From Chloroflexi bacterium RBG_13_53_26 (GTDB taxonomy: Bacteria > Chloroflexota > Dehalococcoidia > UBA2247 > RBG-13-53-26): DNA of 16,920 bases. Location: NCBI GenBank assembly GCA_001795035.1, contig MGMW01000105.1, positions 1 to 16,920 of the forward strand, in the 5' to 3' direction. A model generated the notes under the pieces. That model had not been told where the DNA came from and ran no database searches. It was given only the letters and a program-made list of their open reading frames with translations. This document shows, piece by piece, positions 1 through 8,803 of the stretch (positions within the stretch are counted from its first letter, which is position 1; each line of letters opens with the position of its first letter). The position numbers were made by a program, and so were the translations under genes.

Positions 1-1173
1 AATTTCGGTTGGGTATTCGCCGGACCCTACCTGTCCAGCATGCTGGGTGACCTTGGAGCTGAAGTGATAAAGGTTGAGACAAGGAGCCGCATCGACTCCA
101 TGAGGCTCAGCCCTGACAACCTGGACAGAGACCCGGACAGAGACCCATGGTTCCACAGCGGAGTCCGCAATCAACTGAGCGTCACTATGGACATGGCCAA
201 ACCACAAGCCATACCAGTACTCAAAGATTTAATAAAGGTCAGTGACGTCGTGGTGGAAAATTTTTCTCCACGAGTGATGAGCACGCATGGATTGGATTAT
301 GACAACTTAATCCGGGTCAAACCTGACATTATCATGATCTCCCTGCCGGCTGCGGGGCAGTACGGCCCCCTGCGCGATGCCCAGACATACGGGCCCTCGC
401 TGACCGGGCTTGCGGGGGTCGACAACATGGTGGGCTACTATGGTGAAAGGGTTCTGGGTCTACAGCAAGCCTATGCAGACATCAATAGCTCTCTTCATGG
501 AGCCTTTGCCGTGCTGGCCGCCCTGCACTACCGAAAGCGCACCGGCAAAGGTCAACACATCGACATGGCCCAGATGGAAGCAGTCATCAGCATTGCCGGC
601 GAAGCAGTCCTGGAATACACCATGAACGGAAGGGTTCTAGGCACACTGGGCAACCGCCATCCTACAATGTGCCCCCACAACAACTATCGCTGCAAAGGAG
701 AAGACAAGTGGGTCTCCATCGCCGTTCAAACGGAAGAGGAATGGAAGAGCTTCTGTCAGGCCATTGGCAACCCACCGTGGACAAAAGACGAGAAATTCGC
801 CGACGCCTACTCCCGGCTAAGAAATCAAGAGGAACTGGATGGGCTCGTTTCAGAGTGGACCATTAACTACGACTATTATGAGATTACCGATCTCCTTCAG
901 AGGGCCGGCGTGGCAGCAGCGCCCTGCCTCGACACCGAGGGACGTTTTTTTGACCCGCACCTTCAGGCAAGGCAGACCTACATGGAAGTAGAGCACCCCG
1001 CCACTGGCGTAGATTGGGTGGCCAATTCAGCCTGGCGACTCTCCGAAAACCCCACCGAGATCCACCACCGTTCGCCCATGCTTGGAGAGCATAACAGCTA
1101 CGTACTCAAAGATCTCCTGCACATGACTGATGAAGAGATCGCCCAACTGGAATCAGAAAAAGTAATCTACTAG
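1..1173 (+). CDS. Class III CoA-transferase (CaiB/BaiF family), 5' end cut off by the window
   Basis: Family III CoA-transferases move CoA between carboxylic acids through an enzyme-bound acyl anhydride on a conserved Asp. The frame is open from base 1, and residues before the first ATG (position 40) already match the family N-terminus (FAGPYLSSMLGDLGAEVIKV), so the true start lies a few codons upstream of the window. The next landmark is VVVENFSPRVM. The catalytic Asp is most likely the one in QAYADINSS (codon 478-480), followed by the family signature RTGKGQHIDMAQMEA. The C-terminal region with GVAAAPCLDTEG and the closing HRSPMLGEHN is also typical. Length is close to the usual 390-400 residues. 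Substrate cannot be read from the sequence; carnitine, bile-acid, formyl/oxalyl, succinyl and other acids are all used in this family. rsmG follows after 8 nt and is probably co-transcribed. Confidence 0.9.
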   Translation, partial: NFGWVFAGPYLSSMLGDLGAEVIKVETRSRIDSMRLSPDNLDRDPDRDPWFHSGVRNQLSVTMDMAKPQAIPVLKDLIKVSDVVVENFSPRVMSTHGLDYDNLIRVKPDIIMISLPAAGQYGPLRDAQTYGPSLTGLAGVDNMVGYYGERVLGLQQAYADINSSLHGAFAVLAALHYRKRTGKGQHIDMAQMEAVISIAGEAVLEYTMNGRVLGTLGNRHPTMCPHNNYRCKGEDKWVSIAVQTEEEWKSFCQAIGNPPWTKDEKFADAYSRLRNQEELDGLVSEWTINYDYYEITDLLQRAGVAAAPCLDTEGRFFDPHLQARQTYMEVEHPATGVDWVANSAWRLSENPTEIHHRSPMLGEHNSYVLKDLLHMTDEEIAQLESEKVIY

Positions 1174-1181
1174 AGTCAGCA

Positions 1182-1904
1182 ATGCTGGAGAGTCTCCTCC
1201 ACGGTGCCAGACAGCTAGGCCTCGCCATCACCCCTGAGCAAGCCCGACAGTTTCAACTCTACTATGAAGAACTGGTGGAGTGGAACAAAAGGGTCAACCT
1301 GACTGCTATCACCGGCTATGAAGAAGTACAAATCAAGCACTTCCTGGATGCCCTCACTCTGATAACAGCCCTGGAAGACACGCCGTGGGCAAAAGGGGAT
1401 TTCACCCTCATCGACGTAGGCAGCGGAGCCGGTGTCCCTGGCATACCTCTGAAGATCGTTCTCAGCAACGCCAGGGTTGTCCTTCTGGACTCCGTCGCCA
1501 AGAAGACAGCCTTTCTACAGCACGCTGTAAAGAGCCTCGGACTTGGGAACGTGGAGGTAGTAACAGCCCGGGCCGAAGAACTTGCTCATCAATCGGCATA
1601 TCGTCAGACCTTCGATCTGGCAGTATGTCGTGCCGTCAGTAAGCTTGCTACCATCGCCGAGTTGACTCTGCCTTTTTGCCAGAACGGTGGCCTCGTCATT
1701 GTCCCCAAAAAGGGGCAAATTGACGAGGAATTGGCCCAGGCCGCCAAAGCAATAGACATCCTCGGCGGTAGATCAAAAGAAGTCAAGAACATACACTTCA
1801 AGGGACTGGAGCAACACTGTCTGGTTGTTCTAGAGAAGGTTACCCCCACACCACCACGCTATCCCCGCCGTCCCGGCATGCCAGAAAAGCGCCCCATTTC
1901 ATAG
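1182..1904 (+). CDS. rsmG: 16S rRNA (guanine527-N7)-methyltransferase RsmG
   Basis: RsmG (GidB) uses S-adenosylmethionine to methylate N7 of G527 in the 530 loop of 16S rRNA; loss in other bacteria gives low-level streptomycin resistance. The 240-residue protein has the family order: an N-terminal helix with YYEELVEWNKRVNLTAI and KHFLDALTL, the SAM-binding glycine-rich loop DVGSGAGVPGIPL from residue 78, the acidic strand end VVLLDSVAKK, and the loop DLAVCRAVSKL. The Pro/Arg-rich tail (YPRRPGMPEKRP) is normal for this family. Length is in the usual 210-250 range. The ATG at 1182 is 8 nt after the CoA-transferase stop and lacks a strong Shine-Dalgarno sequence, so translation is perhaps coupled to the upstream gene. 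In many bacteria gidB sits near gidA or parAB; that context is not seen here. Confidence 0.95.
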   Translation: MLESLLHGARQLGLAITPEQARQFQLYYEELVEWNKRVNLTAITGYEEVQIKHFLDALTLITALEDTPWAKGDFTLIDVGSGAGVPGIPLKIVLSNARVVLLDSVAKKTAFLQHAVKSLGLGNVEVVTARAEELAHQSAYRQTFDLAVCRAVSKLATIAELTLPFCQNGGLVIVPKKGQIDEELAQAAKAIDILGGRSKEVKNIHFKGLEQHCLVVLEKVTPTPPRYPRRPGMPEKRPIS

Positions 1905-1939
1905 CAGCCCCTAGCATCAATCAGACACCAGCACCCATC

Positions 1940-1968
1940 TTGCTAAGTCCCTTCCCATACTCTACTAT
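1940..1968 (+). promoter_or_regulatory. Possible sigma-70 type promoter upstream of uvrB
   Basis: TTGCTA (1940-1945) and TACTAT (1963-1968) are separated by 17 bp, with four of six matches to each consensus hexamer. They lie in the 121-bp gap between rsmG and uvrB, which is a reasonable place for a uvrB promoter. I saw no clear SOS box of the CTGT-N8-ACAG or GAAC-N4-GTTC type here. The match is modest and could be chance. Confidence 0.3.
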
Positions 1969-2025
1969 TCTATGTTGTGTGGCAGGGATCCACCTGCTTG
2001 ACGGAAAGGGGCTGTTAGACCACAT

Positions 2026-4098
2026 ATGCCTTCCTTCCAAATCATCTCTGAGTTCAAACCGACCGGCGATCAACCACAGGCAGTTGAAAAGCTGGTGACT
2101 GGACTGGTCAAAGGATACAGTCAGCAAACCCTCCTTGGCGTAACCGGGAGCGGCAAGACCTTCGCCATGGCCAATATCATCGAGAGCGTTCAAAGGCCCA
2201 CCCTGGTCATGTGTCATAACAAGACACTGGCCGCTCAACTATATACAGAGTTCAGCGAGTTCTTCCCCGGCAACGCCATAGAGTACTTTGTCAGCTACTA
2301 CGACTACTATCAGCCTGAAGCCTATGTCCCACGGACCGACACATATATCGAAAAGGAGACTGACATAAACGACGAAATCGACAAGCTGCGTCATGCTGCC
2401 ACACGCGCCCTTTTTGAAAGAAGAGATGTCATCATAGTAGCTTCAGTCTCCTGCATCTACGGCCTCGGCTCACCAGAGGAATACCACGGCTTCGTAGTCG
2501 GACTTCAGAAGGGCGATAACCGCAGCCGAAACAAGATAGTACGTCAACTCGTAGACATGCAATACCAGAGGAATGACATCGATTTCACTCGGGGTAGGTT
2601 CCGCATTAGAGGTGATGTCCTGGAGATCCAGCCTTCCTATGAAGAGCACGCGGTTCGCGTTGAATTCTGGGGTGATGAAATCGAGCGCATCGTAGAGGTG
2701 GACCCTCTCACAGGCGAAGTGCTGGCAGAGAGGGAGAATATAGATATCTACCCTGCAAAGCACTTCGTCACTTCCCATGAAAAACTGGTGGCAGCCATTG
2801 CCGATATTCGAGTAGAATTGCACCAAAGACTGGAGGAACTTCGCAGTCGAGGAAAGATCCTGGAAGCAGCCAGATTGGAGGCTCGTACCAACTACGATAT
2901 CGAGATGCTCCAGGAAGTGGGCTACTGTACCGGCGTCGAGAACTACTCTCGTCATCTTGCGCGTCGTCCCCCAGGCAGCCCCCCTTGGACACTCCTTGAT
3001 TACTTTCCCGATGACTTCCTGCTGTTCATTGATGAATCACACATGACCCTGCCACAGATCAGAGGAATGTATCACGGTGACCGAAGTCGGAAGGAGACTC
3101 TGGTGGAATTCGGCTTTCGCCTCCCCTCAGCTCTGGACAACCGCCCCTTGACCTTTGACGAATTCAAGCAGCATATCAACCACGTTGTCTACGTCTCAGC
3201 TACACCGGGGCCCTATGAATACCAGCACAGCCGGCAGATAGCTGAACAGCTTGTCCGCCCCACCGGCCTGCTTGAGCCAACTGTCGAGGTCAAACCCACC
3301 AAAGGTCAGATCGACGATCTTCTGGAGCAGATAAAGACCCGTGTCGATCGCGGTGAGCGTTGCCTGGTAACCACGCTCACCAAAAGAATGGCAGAGGAGC
3401 TTTCTGAATATCTGAGGGACACCGGTATAAAGACACACTATCTTCACTCAGAGATCGAAACACTGCAGAGGGTAGAGATTCTGCGTGATCTCCGCCTCGG
3501 GGTCTATGACGTGGTCGTCGGGATCAACCTTCTCCGTGAAGGGCTGGATTTGCCTGAAGTGAGCTTAGTAGCCGTTCTGGATGCTGACAAAGAAGGCTTC
3601 TTGAGATCAACAGGAGCACTTATTCAGACCATGGGACGCGCCGCCCGTCATGTCGACGGCCACGTCATCATGTATGCCGACATCGTTACCGATTCAATGA
3701 AAGCTGCCATCGATGAAACCTGCCGTCGCCGCTCAATCCAGGAAGCCTACAACCAGGAACATGGCATCACCCCACAGAGCATAAGAAAGGCCATAAAAGA
3801 CATAACCGACAGAGTGAAGACAGTGGCCGAGACTCACGCCCCCTATGAAGCATCAGCACCCGTCTCCAGGGATCAAATAGCCATGCTGATCAAAGACCTG
3901 GAGACTCAGATGAAGAACGCCGCCAGGAATCTGGAATTCGAAAAAGCAGCCCTTCTGCGCGATCGAATGGTTGATCTGAAGAGGGATCTGGTCGCCTTTC
4001 AGCCGATTGAAGCAAACAAACAGCAGAATACCACCTCACAGGCCACCGAAAACAAGCGGAGAAGACCTGTTAAAAGTCATCGTAAAGTGATTAAATAG
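2026..4098 (+). CDS. uvrB: Excinuclease ABC subunit UvrB
   Basis: UvrB is the damage-verifying helicase-like subunit of UvrABC nucleotide excision repair: UvrA loads it, its beta-hairpin clamps DNA at the lesion, and it recruits UvrC. The 690-residue protein is full length. It opens with the family start (FKPTGDQPQAVEKL), carries Walker A GVTGSGKT at residues 38-45, the hairpin region YYDYYQPEAYVPRTDTYIEK, Walker B-type DESH at 336-339 followed by the conserved MTLPQIRGMYHGDRSRK, and helicase motifs V-VI (GINLLREGLDLPEVS and QTMGRAARH). A C-terminal UVR motif (about residues 625-660, LEFEKAALLRDRM) provides the UvrC contact. The ATG at 2026 puts the N-terminus where UvrB normally begins; the purine-rich GGAAAGGGG (2003-2011) is rather far upstream. 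The kinase gene follows after 16 nt, so the two are probably co-transcribed. Confidence 0.98.
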   Translation: MPSFQIISEFKPTGDQPQAVEKLVTGLVKGYSQQTLLGVTGSGKTFAMANIIESVQRPTLVMCHNKTLAAQLYTEFSEFFPGNAIEYFVSYYDYYQPEAYVPRTDTYIEKETDINDEIDKLRHAATRALFERRDVIIVASVSCIYGLGSPEEYHGFVVGLQKGDNRSRNKIVRQLVDMQYQRNDIDFTRGRFRIRGDVLEIQPSYEEHAVRVEFWGDEIERIVEVDPLTGEVLAERENIDIYPAKHFVTSHEKLVAAIADIRVELHQRLEELRSRGKILEAARLEARTNYDIEMLQEVGYCTGVENYSRHLARRPPGSPPWTLLDYFPDDFLLFIDESHMTLPQIRGMYHGDRSRKETLVEFGFRLPSALDNRPLTFDEFKQHINHVVYVSATPGPYEYQHSRQIAEQLVRPTGLLEPTVEVKPTKGQIDDLLEQIKTRVDRGERCLVTTLTKRMAEELSEYLRDTGIKTHYLHSEIETLQRVEILRDLRLGVYDVVVGINLLREGLDLPEVSLVAVLDADKEGFLRSTGALIQTMGRAARHVDGHVIMYADIVTDSMKAAIDETCRRRSIQEAYNQEHGITPQSIRKAIKDITDRVKTVAETHAPYEASAPVSRDQIAMLIKDLETQMKNAARNLEFEKAALLRDRMVDLKRDLVAFQPIEANKQQNTTSQATENKRRRPVKSHRKVIK

Positions 4099-4114
4099 AG
4101 GCCGGAACTGCAGA

Positions 4115-6631
4115 ATGAATGACAAAAGCAATGCCACAGACCTGCCCGGCGATGGAATATCGCTACTGCGCCGGCGAATCGCTGAATTCAAAGCATCTCC
4201 AAAACTCCGCTACAATCTAGCCCAACAGTTGTTCGAGAGCCTGTTTGGTATCACACCAACCGCAATCTATGTCACCCAAAATGCCACTCTACAATATGTC
4301 AATCACCAGTTTCAGTCATGCACAGGTTACGACAAAGATGAATTGTTGGGCCAGGATTTCTTGAGGCTGGTGATACCCGAGGACAGAGATGCAGTAACCG
4401 AAAATGCCCTCATGATGTTGAACGGGGAATCATTGTCCCCTTATGAATACAGGATTGTCACCAAGAGCGGAGAGACCAGGTGGGTAGCAGGGACTATCAC
4501 TCCTATTCAATACCTGGAGCAGCAGGCAACCCTGGGCAGTCTCACCGATGTTACCGAGCGCAAAAGGATGGAAAGAGCCTCAAGGGAGTCTGATGAGAGG
4601 TATCGGACCCTGTTTGAGTCTGCAGAAGAGGGAATACTCATAATAGACAATGAGACCGATAAGTTCACCTATGCCAACCCGGCAATTTGTAGAATGCTCG
4701 GATACAGCCAGGAGGAACTGCGAGGCATGGATAGAAGCGCCATTCATCCAAGAGACGAATGGATGCGTGTTTCTTCCGAACTCGAAGCGCAAGCCACAGG
4801 AAAGAAAGCGCTGGCCACAAATATTCCCTGCCTTACCAAAGACAGAGCCCCACTATACGTCGACATCAGTGCCACTACAGCCCTCATAAACAAGAGAGAG
4901 TGCACCATAGGTTTCTTCAGAGACGTCACCGAGCGCAAGCAGATGGAAGATGAGCTGCTGGAATCAGAAGGCAAACTGCAGACTATGTTCGATTCCATCG
5001 CAGACGGGATAATAGTCACTGATCTGGGTGGCAATATAATACGGCTGAACGATGCCACCATGTCTCTTCATGGGTGCAGCCACAAAGAAGAACTGGCCGG
5101 CACTCGCCTCCTCGACTTCGTCGCCGAGCAAGACCGCGATAGAGTCATGGAGAACATGGAGAGAGCCTTCGAACATGGCCGCAGCAGCAGCATGGAGTAT
5201 CTGCTCCTGACCAGAAACGACAGAGAGGTCCCTGCCGAGTTGAGCACTGCCCTGCTAAAAGACAAGTCCGGCAAACCGGCGGGCTTCATTACCATCACCA
5301 AGGACATCACCGAACGCAAGCGAGCCGAGGAGGAAATCCTGCAGCGCACTCGCGAGCTGGCTGCCCTGCATCAGGTGCTGACTGCAATCACTCAGACCCT
5401 CGACATCGACAAGGTGTTAAGAGAGATCGTCTCACAGGTCGGAGCGGCGCTGGAATCCAACTACACCAGTATAGTCATGGTAAACGAAGATGGCAGCCTG
5501 GGGGTAGGTAGCGAGGAGTTCGTAGACATTGCCCCACTATCTGCCAGGGCGCAACTGCAGGGTGTCACCAGAAGAATAGTGGATATCACACCATCACCCA
5601 TCAGCGCAAGGCCACACGGAGTAACCAGAAAGATCATCACCAGTGGTGAGCCTGTGGTTATCGACGACGTGGATGCTGTGGAAGGCACCAACCCCATACT
5701 CGTGGCAGCAGGCATCAAATCATATGCCGGCGTGCCTATCAAGGCCAAGAAAGCCATCATCGGGGTACTGTTCGTACACAGTACCAGGCGAAACGCCTTT
5801 GACCGTAAGGCCGAGTTGCTCATTGCTTTTGCAGACGAGGCAGCCATAGCCATCGAAAATGCCCGTCTCTACAAAGACGCCAGCACTGTTGGTGCCCTGC
5901 GTGAAGCAGACCGCCTCAAGACTGAACTTCTGGCCAATGTTTCCCACGATTTGCGTACCCCCTTGACTTCTATCAAGGGCTATACTACAACTATACTTCG
6001 CCACTATGATAGGCTTGCCGATGAAGAGAAGCGCGACTTTCTGCACGAAATTGAGCTCGCCAGTGACCGTCTCACCGAACTTATTGAGAATCTGCTGCAA
6101 CTTTCAAAACTGGAAGCCGGTGGATTCCATATGCAGAAAGAGCCTTTGGCCATCGCCTCCATGGTCAGTAATGCCATCGAAGATCTGGAGCAAAAGGCGA
6201 AGAGCCACCATTTCGTCACCCGTCTTGGAGAACCCCTGCCTCTGGTTGACGCCGATCCCCGCCGCATCCGTCAGGTGTTGGACAACCTCCTCAGTAACGC
6301 CGTCAAATACTCGGCCGAGGACACGGAAATAACAGTGGAATGCCAGGCAAATGACACGGATCTGGTGGTCCGCGTACGGGACCAGGGAATCGGCATAGGC
6401 CCGGAGGAACTTGACAGAATCTTCGATCGCTTCTACCAGGCCTCTTCTGGAGTATCTGGTAGAGGAGGAGGCGTCGGCTTGGGTCTCGCCATCTGCAAGG
6501 GTATAATAGAAGCTCATGGAGGTCGTATCTGGGCAGAAAGCACACAGGATGAAGGAAGTACCTTCACCTTCACACTGCCGCTTGGACAAACCGACACTTC
6601 AGACCAGACTGATGATGGCCATGAACCATGA
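4115..6631 (+). CDS. Soluble sensor histidine kinase, PAS-PAS-PAS-GAF-HisKA-HATPase
   Basis: An 838-residue two-component kinase with no membrane segment or signal peptide, so a cytoplasmic sensor. Three PAS domains lie at about residues 38-150, 160-270 and 282-402; each ends in the linker motif (TDVTERK, RDVTERK, KDITERK) and helical spacers join them. A GAF domain follows at about 415-590. The dimerisation/phosphoacceptor domain starts near 600 with SHDLRTPLTSIKGY, and His611 is the predicted phosphorylation site. The ATPase domain has N box (DNLLSNAVKYS), G1 (RVRDQGIGI), F box (IFDRFYQA) and G2 (GVGLGLAICKGIIEAHGG). No receiver domain is attached. The ligands cannot be told from sequence. 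It lies 16 nt after uvrB and 64 nt before a response regulator gene, the natural partner. The GAF domain contains a partial internal duplication (residues 476-507). Confidence 0.95.
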   Translation: MNDKSNATDLPGDGISLLRRRIAEFKASPKLRYNLAQQLFESLFGITPTAIYVTQNATLQYVNHQFQSCTGYDKDELLGQDFLRLVIPEDRDAVTENALMMLNGESLSPYEYRIVTKSGETRWVAGTITPIQYLEQQATLGSLTDVTERKRMERASRESDERYRTLFESAEEGILIIDNETDKFTYANPAICRMLGYSQEELRGMDRSAIHPRDEWMRVSSELEAQATGKKALATNIPCLTKDRAPLYVDISATTALINKRECTIGFFRDVTERKQMEDELLESEGKLQTMFDSIADGIIVTDLGGNIIRLNDATMSLHGCSHKEELAGTRLLDFVAEQDRDRVMENMERAFEHGRSSSMEYLLLTRNDREVPAELSTALLKDKSGKPAGFITITKDITERKRAEEEILQRTRELAALHQVLTAITQTLDIDKVLREIVSQVGAALESNYTSIVMVNEDGSLGVGSEEFVDIAPLSARAQLQGVTRRIVDITPSPISARPHGVTRKIITSGEPVVIDDVDAVEGTNPILVAAGIKSYAGVPIKAKKAIIGVLFVHSTRRNAFDRKAELLIAFADEAAIAIENARLYKDASTVGALREADRLKTELLANVSHDLRTPLTSIKGYTTTILRHYDRLADEEKRDFLHEIELASDRLTELIENLLQLSKLEAGGFHMQKEPLAIASMVSNAIEDLEQKAKSHHFVTRLGEPLPLVDADPRRIRQVLDNLLSNAVKYSAEDTEITVECQANDTDLVVRVRDQGIGIGPEELDRIFDRFYQASSGVSGRGGGVGLGLAICKGIIEAHGGRIWAESTQDEGSTFTFTLPLGQTDTSDQTDDGHEP

Positions 6632-6695
6632 AACTTCGAGATTCAGGCCTCACCATCTTGATAGTCGCCAAAATGATAGCTAGGGAGGTAGAACT

Positions 6696-7406
6696 ATGCC
6701 CCATCGGAAGCCGTTGATCCTGGTAGTAGATGATGATCCGGGAATTCTCAAATTGGTCGCCGCTAACCTCGACTTGGAGGGGTACCAGGTAGTCACAGCA
6801 CGTGATGGTAAAGCAGCCATCGAGGTCGTCGAGAATCAGCAGCCTACGCTTGTCGTCCTTGATATCATGATGCCCGGCATCGATGGCTTCCAGACATGTC
6901 AAGGCATACGCGAATTCTCGGAAGTCCCCATCATAATGCTTACTGCCAAAGGCAGGGCTGAGGACGTCATACAAGGCCTCAATGTTGGCGCCGACGACTA
7001 CGTCATCAAGCCCTTCAGCACCGAGGAGCTTTTGGCACGGGTAAGGGCGGTGCTCCGTCGAGCAAAGTTCCCGGAGGAGATGCCACAGCCACCATTTGCC
7101 TCAGGCAACCTGACCATAGATTTCGCCCGCCATCAGGTCACCATAGGCGGGGAAGAGATACTGCTAACCCCCACTGAATACAGAATCCTTTGCCTGCTCG
7201 CCCGAAACTCCGGCAGAACCATTACTCAAGACCAGCTTCTCACCGAAGTCTGGGGACAGGAATATTGTGGTGATACACATATTCTCCAGGTGGCCGTCGC
7301 CCGCTTGAGAAAGAAGATCCAGGATGACCCGGGCAATCCCAAATACATCGTCACCAGACCGGGCATCGGCTATACCTTCAAGAAGCCCATAGAAACAGGT
7401 AGTTAA
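6696..7406 (+). CDS. OmpR/PhoB-family response regulator (first copy)
   Basis: A 236-residue DNA-binding response regulator. The receiver domain (about residues 5-120) has the acidic cluster VVDDDPG, phosphoacceptor Asp56 in VVLDIMMPG, the switch Thr83 (IIMLTAKG) and invariant Lys105 (DDYVIKPF). A winged-helix Trans_reg_C domain (about 135-232) has LTPTEYRILCLLARNSG, then the recognition-helix segment DTHILQVAVARLRKK, and the wing YIVTRPGIGYTFKKP. The start is well supported: GGGAGGT (6683-6689) lies 6 nt before the ATG. The kinase directly upstream is the likely phosphodonor, and the two genes are probably one operon with uvrB. A close paralogue lies 396 bp downstream. Confidence 0.96.
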   Translation: MPHRKPLILVVDDDPGILKLVAANLDLEGYQVVTARDGKAAIEVVENQQPTLVVLDIMMPGIDGFQTCQGIREFSEVPIIMLTAKGRAEDVIQGLNVGADDYVIKPFSTEELLARVRAVLRRAKFPEEMPQPPFASGNLTIDFARHQVTIGGEEILLTPTEYRILCLLARNSGRTITQDQLLTEVWGQEYCGDTHILQVAVARLRKKIQDDPGNPKYIVTRPGIGYTFKKPIETGS

Positions 7407-7802
7407 CCCCCCTCGAAGTCTTTGTTCGTACCAGACAGCGGGGCGCTTGCCTGTCATTCTGCCCACAGTTTAACTGCATCCCAAAGACATGCCTTCCCGC
7501 CGTTAGTCCCCACCTCCACCTGGATTCCCGCTTTGGTGTGAACATAGGGTAGGACTCCCGCCTGTGATGTTTTGGTGATATTCCCCACAGAGCCAGAGGA
7601 GAGTTTGTGAGGCCCCCAATCCCCACTGAGACACAGGCGTAACTCCATGCCAGTAGAATTAGCACAATCGATTAACAGGATGTGCCTGGGCGGCCCAGGG
7701 AAGAACCGAAGACCGATATTCAACCCTTGATTCAGGCTCTACCGGTACATCCGATCGATCATATAAGGGGAGCCATAAGAAAACTCTAAGAAAGGGTGTG
7801 TT
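7407..7802 (+). other. Non-coding gap between the paired response regulators
   Basis: These 396 bp hold no gene I can support. The minus strand is open over parts of it, but the reading frames match no family I know and lack a convincing start. Around 7517-7530 the text CCTGGATTCCCGCTTT resembles the left half of a dispersed palindromic repeat of a kind also present near 16378, without its matching right half. A short inverted repeat lies at 7685-7699. A weak AAAGGG-type ribosome binding site (about 7791-7796) precedes the second regulator. No clear intrinsic terminator follows the first regulator and no good sigma-70 promoter was seen. Confidence 0.5.
7685..7699. repeat. Short perfect inverted repeat upstream of second response regulator
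   Basis: CCTGGGC (7685-7691) and GCCCAGG (7693-7699) are perfect inverted arms around one G. The site is about 105 bp upstream of the second regulator's ATG. It could be a protein-binding dyad or chance; the arms are too close for a 7-bp hairpin, so a DNA-level site is likelier than an RNA stem. Confidence 0.3.
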
Positions 7803-8576
7803 ATGCCTCAGCAGAAACCGTTGCTACTGGTGGTAGATGATGACCCCGCGCTGGTCAGACTGGTCAGCCTCAACCTGGAACTGGACGGCTACCAGGTAGT
7901 CACGGCTGCCAACGGCAAGACAGCCATCGAGCTTATCCAAAAGGAGCAGCCAGCGCTGGTTCTCCTTGATGTCATGATGCCAGGCATGGACGGTTTCCAG
8001 ACGTGCACCCGTGTCCGTGAATTCTCGGAAATACCCATCATAATGCTGACCGCCAAGGGTGGCGTTGAGGACGTCGTTCGCGGCCTGGATATTGGCGCCG
8101 ACGATTATGTAATCAAACCCTTCAGTATCACCGAGTTGCTAGCCCGTATAAAAGCCGTGCTTCAGCGGTCCAAATTCCCACAGGAAGCAGCACAGCCACC
8201 CTTCATCTCGGGCCAGCTATCCATAAACTTCGTCCACCATCAAGTAACCATAGACGACAAAGAGGTGATGCTGCCCCCCACAGAGTATAGAATCCTTTGC
8301 CTGTTGGCCCGCAATGCCGGCAGAGTGATCACCCACGATCACCTTCTGACCGAAGTCTGGGGCAAGGAATACCGCGGCGATACTCACATACTTCAAGTCG
8401 CCGTCGCCCGACTGAGAAAGAAGCTTGGCGACGACTCCGGCAATCCCAAGTATATCGCTACCAGACCGGGTATTGGCTACACCCTCAGAAAACCAAAGGA
8501 TCAAGGCTGCCCTCAGAATAACGGTGGCGATCAAGTAGCCTGTGCCACTGGAGTGGATAGCAGCAAAGCAGAGTAG
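7803..8576 (+). CDS. OmpR/PhoB-family response regulator (second copy, paralogue)
   Basis: A 257-residue regulator that aligns without gaps to the one at 6696-7406 over about 230 residues, with most positions identical by eye. The same key residues are present: VVDDDPA, phosphoacceptor Asp56 in VLLDVMMPG, Thr83 in IIMLTAKG and Lys105 in DDYVIKPF. The winged-helix domain keeps an identical recognition-helix segment (DTHILQVAVARLRKK), so the two proteins may bind the same or very similar sites. It differs in a roughly 20-residue polar tail (after LRKPKDQGC) that the first copy lacks. It has its own 396-bp upstream gap and so probably its own promoter. No second kinase is adjacent; either it shares the upstream kinase or its partner is elsewhere. 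The ATG follows an AAAGGG-type site with 6-nt spacing. Confidence 0.95.
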   Translation: MPQQKPLLLVVDDDPALVRLVSLNLELDGYQVVTAANGKTAIELIQKEQPALVLLDVMMPGMDGFQTCTRVREFSEIPIIMLTAKGGVEDVVRGLDIGADDYVIKPFSITELLARIKAVLQRSKFPQEAAQPPFISGQLSINFVHHQVTIDDKEVMLPPTEYRILCLLARNAGRVITHDHLLTEVWGKEYRGDTHILQVAVARLRKKLGDDSGNPKYIATRPGIGYTLRKPKDQGCPQNNGGDQVACATGVDSSKAE

Positions 8577-8739
8577 CCCCAACAATACGCCGGTCGCTCT
8601 TAACCAGTATCCCCACCAAGTCAGGCGGAATCTCTTCACGCATTCACCAACCTGGTTCCATCGAATGATATCCAATAGGCCTTATCATTATTCTAACTGA
8701 TTCTTACCGCTATGGTTCCCACAGGTATTGACACTGCTA

Positions 8740-8768
8740 TTGACAAAACCCCTGGTTGGCATTAGAAT
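8740..8768 (+). promoter_or_regulatory. Strong sigma-70 type promoter for the winged-helix/RHH unit
   Basis: Perfect -35 TTGACA (8740-8745), a 17-bp spacer, and -10 TAGAAT (8763-8768, five of six). Predicted transcription starts near 8775, about 29 nt before the GTG start of the winged-helix gene. A second TATTGACA begins exactly 12 bp upstream (8726-8733 versus 8738-8745), which makes a direct repeat across the -35 region. Confidence 0.75.
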
Positions 8769-8774
8769 AGCGGC

Positions 8775-8786
8775 CCGACACGTCGG
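8775..8786. promoter_or_regulatory. Dyad at the predicted transcription start, possible operator
   Basis: CCGAC (8775-8779) and GTCGG (8782-8786) are perfect inverted arms with a 2-bp centre. The dyad begins 6 bp after the -10 hexamer, where a repressor would block initiation or escape. Since the operon encodes two predicted DNA-binding proteins, autoregulation is an attractive reading, but it is inference. Confidence 0.4.
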
Positions 8787-8803
8787 AAGGAGAGGTGATC
8801 AAA

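Noticed and set aside
7378..7723. Minus-strand frames of 89-95 codons in the gap between the response regulators
   Set aside because: No family resemblance, no convincing ribosome binding site, and one runs into the end of the first regulator gene; treated as non-coding.
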